In this document: one piece after another, positions 33,129 to 42,651 of the stretch
Numbering within the stretch: the stretch's first letter is position 1
Layout of the letters: every line of letters starts with the position of its first letter
Assembly (NCBI GenBank): GCA_002900995.3
Contig: CM035312.1
Coordinates: 2,934,602 to 2,998,601, forward strand
Direction: 5' to 3'
Source: Ganoderma boninense
Taxonomy: Eukaryota > Basidiomycota > Agaricomycetes > Polyporales > Polyporaceae
Length of the DNA: 64,000 nt
Notes under the pieces: model-generated
Told to the model about the DNA's origin: nothing
What the model saw: the letters and a program-made list of their open reading frames with translations, nothing else
The model's database searches: none
Made by a program: the position numbers and the translations under genes

Positions 33129-34315
33129 CCGGGTCAGCGGAACAGAGCTAATCGTGTTCGCGCGCCGTTCACAAGTGTGTTCGAGGCCGTCTGACGCCGA
33201 GAATGGTGCAGCGCGAAGCTTGCACAGTGGTCGGAGGTCAGGGGAGCAGAGCGAGTCTTGCAGGTCGAGACACGATAGCGCAGTCGTACGCAGCAGATTG
33301 GGGGTGAAGGAAAAGCTTGTATTGCAAGGGCCTCGAGCCCGTCCTTATATATAGCTGTATATAAACAATTATCTAGCCTAGCGTAGAACATACGAGGGTC
33401 AACCATGAATGAACGCGGTAGTAATTCCTGGACAATTCCTGTCTCCTCAAGGACAGACATGAAGGATCATGGACGCGCGTGTGGAGTCGAGTCAGTCGGG
33501 ACCAGTCGCACACCAGCGCCTGACAGAATCCACAACAGCGAGGGCAATATATGCTTCGAGCGGGAGCCTGCCGGCAGGAGCTGGCCTAGAAGGTCTTGGT
33601 TGGTCCGCATGAGAGAGCAGACGTCGGGCTGAGTATGTCGAGATGTAGGGTGTGGATCACTGGTATGGCGACGTACCACAGAGCGAATTGAGTAAACGAG
33701 GCACGGCAGCAGCTTCGGCGGCTGTGGCATGCAAGCCAACCGGTCGGCGAGGGATTTTACACATTCCCAGGAATTGATACTAATCGCCCTGACTTATGGT
33801 TCAAACACAAAGGACCTCGCGAGCATGCAAGACCAGCCCAACGCCGAACCTAGTAGGTCATACGCAGCAAAGAGCGGAAATAAAAAACGTAAGCGTAAGC
33901 GGTGCCGAAGGGTCTGCCCGGGGGAGTGGTAGTGAGCGCGCCTTCCGAGTCGATGCGCGATTGGTCGACCCCCGGGCTCAGCTTCGGACGCATGTCCGAG
34001 TCTGCTCCCGTGGGGATGACCAATCTTAGACTTTCCTTGTTGCTTTTCTCCCAGCCTCCCACAACCCACATTGACTACGCTCTCCGTCTAGACCTTACTA
34101 CTATCGAGCTTATTCTGTGCTGTGCGTGTCCCAGTCACCCTTTTCCTGATTCGTCACTTGCTCGTAAGCATGTTAAGTACCAGCTCGCGTTCACCTTCGA
34201 GTCAACTCGACTTCTACAGCTTCATCGACCTTGTCGAGGCACTTCGCCTAGTTATCCGAAAAGTCTGAGCCCACGCCTACTTCATCCAGCTCTGGCACAC
34301 TACCATTGGGCTTGC
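33129..34315. other. Intergenic with remnants; promoter of the next gene
   Basis: No recognisable gene. 34160-34310 directly precedes the first Zn2Cys6-like gene. Confidence 0.4.
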
Positions 34316-34986
34316 ATGGACGTCGCTATCACCAACGAGGACCTCAAGCAGGCGGCTGCTCGCCGGGTGAACGAAAACCGTGCCCGTCACGAACGCTATG
34401 GGCCAGATGGTGAGACGATCGCTGTCCTCCCCTCCAATCTCGATGGCAGCAAGTATCCAGCCGGGATTCTGGAACTTCTGGCCCTTGTACGCCGTCAGCA
34501 ATGTACCGACTGCTGGTTTAATGGGACTTTGTGCGAGCAGACGCAGAGTGATACGTGGCAATGTTCGCGTTGTCATCATCTAACCCTTGCATGTGCATGG
34601 GAAGACGGTGAGTCCATGGGACTGCTTTTGTCAGGCGATCTTTGTTGGCTGATCAGTATCAACTAGAATGCGAGCGGCTTGGCTTGGGTCGCGAACCTCT
34701 TCTCAGACGACCCGTCCCCCTCGATCCCTCCCCTTCCACCTCAGTCTCTGCAAGCGCTACTCTTCGCCGTCATACTGAATTTGGCATCCTGGCATCGAGC
34801 GAAGCACCTCAAATTACACTCCTCAGTCGCCAAACCCTCGCTATGGAACGCAAAGCGGACGCTGCATGTCGACGCGCTGAAGCCTCCCAGCGGCTGGCTA
34901 AAGCCGCTGAGCGCAGAACTGCGGCCATCAAGAGCCTTGCAGGGGTAGAGTCGGGAGGCGAAGTCGCGCATGGCAGGTTCAGGTGA
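34316..34986 (+). CDS. Small Zn2Cys6-like cluster protein, copy 1
   Basis: Exons 34316-34607 and 34667-34986, a 59-nt intron, about 203 aa. The central motif CTDCWFNGTLC ... TWQCSRCHHLTLACAWE follows C-x2-C-x6-C-x9-C-x2-C-x6-C, which falls in the spacing of the fungal Zn(2)Cys(6) (Gal4-type) binuclear cluster, with an invariant Trp before the fourth Cys and C-x-W at the end. It lacks the basic residues usual between the first Cys of Gal4 proteins, so it may not bind DNA in the classical way. Before it lies a conserved KYPAGILELL stretch; after the intron comes ECERLGLGREPLL and an Ala/Arg/Glu-rich coiled coil. The intron sits directly after the cluster in all four copies of this family (34.3, 35.2, 36.7, 48.1 kb). 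Confidence 0.7.
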
Positions 34987-35146
34987 AAGCATGGGGGTTC
35001 CGTGGGGGTTGTGTGTTCGCTGAGGAAGTAGCGTACGAAAGGCTGGAATGTTTCGGTACAGTGTGTATTTTACGGTTACATGATCTTCGGAAATCATACT
35101 GCCCGTGGATGACATATCATACAAGCTGAGACGTGAATGACACCAA

Positions 35147-35887
35147 TCACCTTTGCTTGGTCTGGTCGTGACATTCTGCCTTCGCTGCTTCACACTCTGC
35201 TCGATCTGCCCCCTTTTCCGCGAATGACGCCTGGTGGAGGAGAAGAGCGACTTCACGTTCGATCGCGATGGCCTGACGCGACAGGAGTTCGAGGCTGCCG
35301 CGGGTGATTGCTCTCCCCGAGGGTGCATCCATCTCGCCAATCAGGATTGGCCGTTTGTTCAATCCCAGCCGGTCACACTCTGAGCGTTGAAAGTGGATCA
35401 TGTATCAAATAACCAATTGACAGGTGCGTGAGGTGGGAAGCTTACCAGATTCCCATGTGCAGTCAATGTCTTCTGCATCACAGCTGCGACACTTCCAAGT
35501 CCTACGTTCTCCTTGAAAACAATCCTGCATCTTGATACTGCAACGCTCGCAAGGTAATTCCCGACAGCGACCAAGGAGTTGTATCAAGCCTTTGGGGTGC
35601 TTAGTCTCGTCGAGATCAGCGGGCAACAGGATAGTTTCAGCAACGGAGGGAACGACACGAGCGATGGCCAGCGCAGACTCGATCTTGTTATACTTAGCCT
35701 TGTTGAGGGCTGTCGACGGCGAGTTTGTGCTAGTGAACTTCAAATCCCAAAGGTTTGAGCGCCTCGGCAACCTGACGATTGCATACTGAGCAGTTGTTGA
35801 ACAGACATACCTTGAACAGTGACGCCTCGCAGGACCCCGAAAATGCACTTGCATCGGGGCCTCGAGAGGGCGCAGCATCAATCTCAC
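35147..35887 (-). CDS. Small Zn2Cys6-like cluster protein, copy 2
   Basis: Exons from 35887 or further upstream to 35446, and 35379-35147, with a 66-nt intron. Cluster: CERCSIKMQDC ... TWKCRSCDAEDIDCTWES, identical spacing to copy 1. The shared stretches are TKHPKGLIQLL before the cluster and ECDRLGLNKRPIL after the intron, followed by a charged helix (EREVALLLHQASFAEKGADR). The N-terminus is unresolved: the frame stays open to 35887, but an additional 5' exon around 35820-35930 is likely. It is convergent with copy 1 and divergent from copy 3. Confidence 0.6.
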
Positions 35888-36706
35888 CTTCCATATCTTC
35901 CTTACCAGTACACTTTTGCTGTGCTTGATCAGTGATTGCCTTTCGGGATACTAAAAAGTTTCGTACCTTTTTGGCGGTCGTCCTGAGGGCACGGTAGGCT
36001 TCGAGCAATTATTCCTAGAGGCTACAGGAGAATGCGATCTGACGTTGACTCGTTAGAAAGGTCAAGGTAACCATTTTTCCAGCTAGCGATACCAATATAA
36101 ATATATAATCTTACTTTTGGCGGGAGATTATCGAGCGTGTCCTATCCACCGAGAAGGGAGATCCGACAGTGAGCGCCAGGCCGTTATGGTCGACTAGCTG
36201 ACGTTGCTATTAAAGCGGGGTAAAAGTAAGAGGGAGGCATTCGAAACTAATAGGTTAGGCGAAAGATACCTGTTATTGTTTCAAGTATGTAGAGCGCGTC
36301 GTGGTTGAGAGAAAGGTCGCGTGCGTGTGACTTCCACTAATGTAACTGACTCACGTGGGTGTGACCAACGGCAGTCACGGTGTGTTGCCATCTCTCGCTG
36401 TCCAAGGTCACTTGTTCCGCATACGTGTCCACTCCATCTCTATCATTCTGGGTAAGGTTATCTTTCTGTAACTTGACGCGGCGCACGCTAACCTCGCGAT
36501 CACTTCATTCTCGATGTGGGTTCGACACCTGCTTGCTGTCCTCACCAGCGAACGGCACTTGCGCCCCTAAACTTTCCGCCAATGCAGCCGTCCTCTGTCT
36601 CACAAACGCGTCGTATCAGACCACGTGTGGTATGTTTCCCGTCATGGTTGTGATAGCTAATTGTGGTCTGACGCGTTTCATTCAGGGTCCCCGCCCTCGT
36701 GCCGCG
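35888..36706. other. Divergent intergenic region between two Zn2Cys6-like genes
   Basis: Separates copies 2 (-) and 3 (+) and would hold both promoters. Possible 5' exon of copy 2 near 35820-36008. An AT-rich patch (ATATAAATATATAA) lies near 36095. Confidence 0.4.
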
Positions 36707-37328
36707 ATGTCGACAATCCGTCCCCAGGACGAAGAAGCAGCTATCAAGCGTCTCATAAAAACGCGTCAGAACCGATCAGAGCTGCGAGTCTTGGATGCCC
36801 TTGAAACCCTCACGGAGCGCATCGTATTTCCCAAAGGTCTCAACCATACAAAATACCCCGCTGGTATCGCGGAACTACTAGCTCGAGCCCGGAGTGGCAG
36901 TTGTCAAGGATGTTTGAACTCCCCGGTGCCTGGTGAACGCTGCGCGCAACATGACGGACCGACATGGAAATGTCTAGCGTGCATGGTGGACGGCAGGGAT
37001 TGCGAATGGCAGGACGGTAAGCGTCATCGCTACAATCGGTAGTCTCGTAAATACTGATCACATTTCGCGGTCAGCAGCATGTGTAAGATACGGGCTTGGC
37101 CGTGAGCCCCATCTACTAGAAGAATATACCTCCCTCGCCCTCAGGACTCACGATGGACGGAAGGAAGAGCTTCAAATACGGCAGGCGGCCTGTTTGGAGA
37201 AGAAGGTAAAGATCGACAATCAACGACTTGACGCGGGGACGAGACAAGTCAAAGCGGATGAACGCCTTCAGTCTTTGTACCCGGCGGTCGACTTTATCGG
37301 AAACTTTGTACAGCTAGGAAGAAAGTAA
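36707..37328 (+). CDS. Small Zn2Cys6-like cluster protein, copy 3
   Basis: Exons 36707-37016 and 37078-37328, a 61-nt intron, about 186 aa. Cluster CQGCLNSPVPGERC ... TWKCLACMVDGRDCEWQD has nine instead of six residues between the second and third Cys. The flanking family motifs KYPAGIAELL and, after the intron, RYGLGREPHLLEEY are present; the C-terminus is a charged helix (RKEELQIRQAACLEKKVK). The ATG at 36707 is the first in a sensible position, about 130 codons before the intron. Confidence 0.7.
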
Positions 37329-38719
37329 TATACGGATGCCGGGGGTCTGCGAAGCTTGCGAGTGGACTGGGTGTGGGAGAAAGCGGGGCGCGCGGGAGCA
37401 GGGCAGACGAGGAGAGAACGGGGTCGCGTTTGAACGCTGAAGCAAACGCGTCCTGAACAACGCGTCGCGAGCAGGTCTAAATACACGAGTAGACAAGAAT
37501 CTAAGACGTAATGCTTGCATAACACAAGATTCCAACACTGGGAGCAGCGGCTGCGGAGCGTACTTTAGACTGTCGCTTACTCAGCCTATTAGACTTCGGT
37601 TTGAGCCTACATCTCCCACTGAATGCTCACACTGACGCTGTGTTGTAAGGGTATGGCATCGAGCTGTCCCTGTGCAGGTGTTCTATGGTATGTTGCAGCA
37701 TGTTTTGGTTCGGGGGGCCCTCGTGCGGCTTTACTGTTTGTTCTCTTGATTAGTTCTCGCATTTATTACGTTATTTACGATTCCTTAGGTCCACTTTGCT
37801 CTTGTTGGCCCCATGTTTAGACTAGTGTACTTAGTCTGTAGCCACTCTTGTGTACGAGGGACCGCCTTGCCCCGATAGACACACTGGAGGCGACCTTTTC
37901 CCCCTCGAGACTTCGCTGCTCAGCTTTGCATGTCCCGCCCCTTCCGACACTTCGTGCTACCACTAGTGACCTCCGTTCCGCATCTCTTCGACCGCCACTG
38001 TCGTAAGAGCCAGAGTGGTCCTCGAGACTTGTTCATCCATCCGTGCATCGTTCGTCCGCCGCACAATCTTGCCAGTCGCCATCTCATCTCCAGCAGTCTA
38101 TTCGCTCCTTTTCCAAGGTCTTGCACCCTCGTCTCCCGTTCTTCCTTCTCGGCCAGACAGCAGCCGACACAGACACATCGACGCCCACTCGCACCCTCCG
38201 CCAGCGGCGTGACCCTTCCCCGATGCTCTGCTCGTGGCAGGAACCCCACTAGCACTACAGTGTCCACCACCACACAGTGGCCGAAGGGGTTGTACGTGTT
38301 CGACTGAGGATGAGAGGCAGAAGCTTCTCTCCCTTCCTATAACACCAGATAAGTCCCATCACAAGGAGCTAGGTGGTTGGACGAAGGTTTAGGAACGCTT
38401 TGATTTGATGCTCCGACAGATCGAGACACAAGCGAAGTAGGGAGCTCTCGGAACAAGTGTCGCATGCGATTCGAATGCCTGACCGCTGACGGTAGTGCAA
38501 GTGCATCGCGTTCTCGTACTTGGCGCCCTCTGGGGTAACGGCGAAGTGTGGCATTGCGGGTGAGAGCCGTCCGCTGATGGGTGTGGTACGGCGCTGAGCG
38601 GAAAACCACGCACCTTGAGCCCGATCTGACGACCTCGAGCCAGCCTGCATGCCGATCCCCCATTCGACGCGTGACTTGACAGAGTAGTTAGTGTGTTCAG
38701 TCACCTGTGGTCAGGATAC
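37329..38719. other. Intergenic
   Basis: Open frames at 37930-38307 (+) and 38337-38704 (-) have no motifs and a low-complexity, CT-rich background. No gene called. Confidence 0.4.
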
Positions 38720-40921
38720 GGCACTGCAATGCAATATAAACCGACTCTGGAGCGACTAATATAGTAGGCAGCCTCCGGAGGGCCTGTTATCAGTGCCCGG
38801 CTGGCGCTTTTTTTGCTTATCAGCTTAGATAAAGACTTATCTCATCACTCCGGGGCTTCCCCGCACAATACTCACCTCCCATCATCCGATGGAAGGTGCT
38901 TGGGTGCCTGCACCTGGGCACCTTCCCCTTGCTATATCTCCCTCAATTCTGGACCGTTTTCCATGATCTTAGGTGCGTTCTGATCGCGTTTTCAAGGCGC
39001 TTCTAACGCGCCTAATGCGCTGGTGTAATAGTATACTAACATATACATACAGGTACCTTTGGTCCTCTAGGGGCCAGTAAATGGGCCATAGCTCGGGTGT
39101 TTTGGACGGAATAGACGATCTTGGGCGCGTTTTGCTCGCGTTAACAACGCGCACAGAACGAGCCCAAGATCGTCCGATTTCGTCCAGCGTTCCTCCGGTA
39201 CATATACCCCTTCCTCCTCAGGAACAGGGTATTGGTATCTCAGGAACGGCTCGTTTGGGACGCTCTTTGGTGCGTTGGGTAGTACTGTATAGTGGTATCT
39301 GGCCGCACCTTGTTTGGAGGTATCTATCTACAAAAAATACTACAGTGCGATCAGTTGGCAGCCCCACCACCCTTGTATCCCCCATAACTCAGCAACCGCT
39401 TGACGGATCTTTTTGCCCGTCATACCCGCTGGAAAGCTGCTGCTCACAGCTTTCCAACGAGCCCAAGAACGTCCCGATACGATCACTGGAGCCTTCGGAG
39501 TGCCTACCTCCTCCTCCTGCTCCCCTCCCCACCACTGTTTAGCCCATATCTTGGGCATGCCTTGACAGAATCATGTCGTTCTTTTTGCGTTGCCTACTAC
39601 TAGCTAACCGCTACCTGTACAATGTATGGCACTTATCAGGCATCTGGATCCAATGTCATTCCCTTATCAGTGTTCACAAGAATACTCCTGTCGACTTTGT
39701 AGCCTCCTGATAGTGAGAGTATATACACAGCTGACTAGCCACAATTCACAGCTTTCCAACGCAAAAAAAACCAAACAGAACGGACAACAACCTGAGGAGA
39801 TATTGATTGATGATTGTTGACAGCCTTACTGCAGCTGTGCTAGCCTTCAGAAATGGATGCCACAGCTGTCAGGCAGTCTTGCACCGGGCCAAGGCACCTT
39901 CATTGGAGTGTATTGTACATATCTTGATATAAGTGAACTGTTCTGTGCACAGAGGACTGACTACATAGCACACAACACAAAAAGAACAACATGATTCTGT
40001 CAAGGCATGCCCAAGATATGGGCTAAACAGTGGTGGGGAGGGGAGCAGGAGGAGGAGGTAGGCACTCCGAAGGCTCCAGTGATCGTATCGGGACGTTCTT
40101 GGGCTCGTTGGAAAGCTGTGAGCAGCAGCTTTTCCAGCGTATGACGGGCAAAAAGATCCGTCAAGTTGCTGAGTTATGGGGATACAAGGGTGGTGGGGCT
40201 GCCAACTGATCGCACTGTAGTATATTTTGTAGGATAGATACCTCCAAACAAAATGGTGCGGCCAGATACCCACTATACAGTACCTACCCAACGCACCAAA
40301 GAGCGTCCCCAAAACGGTTCAGCCGTTCCTGACTGAGGAGGAAGGGGTATATGTACCGGAGGAACGGCTGGACGAAATCGGACGATCTTGGGCTCGTTCT
40401 GTGCGCGTTGTTAACGCGAGCAAAACGCGCCCAAGATCGTCCTATTCCGTCCAAAACTGCCCGAGCTATGGCCCATTTACTGGCCCCTAGAGCGACCAAA
40501 GGTACCTGTATGTATATATGTTAGTATACCATATTACACCAGCGCATTAGGCGCGTTAGAAGCGCCTTGAAAACGCGATCAGAACGCACCTAAGATCATG
40601 GAAAACGGTCCAGAATTGAGGGAGAATATAGCAAGGGAAGGTGCCCAGGTGCAGGCACCCAAGCACCTTCCATATTGGGCAGTGGCAGGGCAGGAGGAGC
40701 CCGGGTGGCTGATGGGAGGTGAGTATTGATGGGGGAAGCCCCGGAGTGATGGCAGATAAGCCCCCGGGGCTTTATCTAAGCTGATAAGCAAAAAAGCGCC
40801 AGCCCGGGCACTGATAACAGGACCCTCCGGAGGCTGCCTACTATATTAGGGACTCCGGGCATTATCCCGGGGCTTCGTATTACATTACGAGCAGAGTCGG
40901 TTTATATTGCATTGCAGTGCC
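38720..40921. repeat. 2.2-kb near-palindromic inverted repeat (foldback-type element)
   Basis: A left arm (about 38720-39592) and a right arm (about 39970-40921) are reverse complements of each other over roughly 870-950 bp with scattered substitutions and small indels; one indel of about 35 bp lies near 40855-40890. The outer ends are GGCACTGCAATGCAATATAA and its complement. A unique centre of about 380 bp remains. No transposase frame and no clear target-site duplication (flanks TCAGGATAC and AGGCTATCT) are seen. It fits a foldback or large MITE-like element; a transcript across it would form a long double-stranded RNA. Confidence 0.85.
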
Positions 40922-42651
40922 AGGCTATCTCCGGTAAATAATACATTATCCTTACCACAGCTGCTGGTTCAGTAGCATGGTTCCGAGCCCCCGCACCGTA
41001 CTTACACACAGCCACACGCACTTGTGATCGCGTTCCGGTTAGCTCCGTCTCGAGCCGGACAGTTTTCCATACCATCTTCGTCTAGGACCACCATCCCCAC
41101 CTTACTCGTTCTCGTCTCTCATGTATTCACGTCTACTGCGGCCTTTTTGGCACCTCTAATACCAGCCTTTCCCCTCTTCCTCGACCTCGATCCGACCGCC
41201 TGCGCGACTCTGACTGCGACCACCCCAATCAGCGAATTTCCCCTTCGATTCCCGGCCTCGTCATTCGACTTTCGACCTCGTATCTCGACTCTCGACCTCG
41301 ACTTTCGTATCATTCATTATATTCCATCGCTCCTCGATTCGCACCGCACTCGGACTCCGTACACGGCCAGACCCGGTCCGCACCACCACTACCACCACTA
41401 CACTCTTGACCTAAAGGAAACACGGTTACAGTTCCTAACCGAGCCGCAATTTGAACCACCAGCCGCGGTTTACTTAACCACGGTGCAGTTAATCGCGGCT
41501 CCGGATCAAGGATATATATTAATCCTATTAACCACAGTTTATCCGCAGGTTTACAAAGCCTTCTGAGGTACATATTAATACTACGTAATTGCACCAGCTG
41601 GAATCGAACCGGAGGCCTGGTTTATTCAAACCTGTGCTAACCACTGCAGAGGATATCTATATGCACTCTTATTATATTAGTTACCCAAGGCTGTAATGGT
41701 CAGTTGGTGTAGTGGTTAGACGCCTGGTCGAATGAATGCAAGCCCTGAGGTCCTTTGGTTCAATTCCCGGCTGGAACAACACTATATTAATAACTGTTAA
41801 TAAGTCCCGTTAAATGTATTGAACTGCGGTTTATGTATTAACTGACTGCGGTTAATAATTAACTGCGGTGTGGTTAAGCCGCGGCTCTGGATCAAGCCTG
41901 TCGGAGGGCTGTTAACTGCGGTCATGGCTCCGGATCAACCGCGGTTTGAGCCGTGTTCAGCCTTACTCTGACCCACTCCCCTTGCCGGCACGCTCGACGG
42001 ACCGTCACACCTTCAGACTTCTGCACTCACGGAGAGTGTTGAGGTCTATCACCGCCACTCACCACCGAGGGCGGTGAGGGCCGTCGACATGAGCTCGTAG
42101 TCGAACTTCGTGAGATCAATCGCTGCGACTGCGATGGGGAAGGTGCGGTCGGCAGAGTTGCACTCGGCGTCCTACGGCTGAGCGTTCCACCAGAAGGGGA
42201 TGAGCATATGGAATGGCCATTTGTCAGGCAGGGATTCGAGGAACTCTTTGAGTGGTGAGGAAGCAGCGATGAAGTGGGTCTGGTGGGGATCCGTCAGGGA
42301 TCCGGGTCTGGTGCTGTGGCATCAGAGGATGCTGATAAGCCCATCCCGTCTTGGCACACATTCTCAGGCGTGATCACAGAGCAAGGATGATGAGCGCACG
42401 ATGTGGCGCGGTGTGGCGTCTCCGTCGCAGAGCACCATCTCGGAATGCCGGGAGGGAGCTGATTGGCTCGCACGCGGCGCGTGTACGTCCTCCCTCCTCC
42501 ATGTCAAGGCTGGTTGGCTGTCCAGTTGTGGCATAAGAACAATGACAATTAACTGGGATGTAGTATAGGAGCAGGAGACTGATGAAATGAGCGTAGTGCG
42601 ACATCGGAAATGATGGGGATCTTCAGCAGTCGGCGGGTCTCTGCATCGCAA
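40922..42651. other. Repeat-rich intergenic region
   Basis: 41220-41320 has a tandemly varied TTCGAC/TCGACCTCG motif; 41440-41960 holds repeated GCGGTT/AACCGC and CTCCGGATCAA strings around tRNA-like sequences. 41960-42651 shows no gene. Confidence 0.5.
41590..41780. repeat. Pair of inverted tRNA-like (SINE-like) sequences
   Basis: On the plus strand, TGGTGTAGTGG at 41705-41715 matches a pol III A box and GGTTCAATTCC at 41757-41767 a B box, about 40 nt apart as in tRNAs. On the minus strand GGTTCGATTCC (41610-41600) is a perfect B box with AGTGGTTAGCAC upstream. Acceptor and T stems do not pair well, so these are tRNA-derived repeats rather than functional tRNA genes. Confidence 0.5.

Noticed and set aside
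39081..40312. Mirror-image open frames in the 2.2-kb palindrome (39081-39542 + and 39869-40312 -)
   Set aside because: They are the same sequence read in both arms, without a domain; explained by the inverted repeat.
41700..41780. Functional tRNA gene
   Set aside because: A and B boxes are present but acceptor and T stems do not pair and the anticodon arm is irregular; more likely tRNA-derived repeat.
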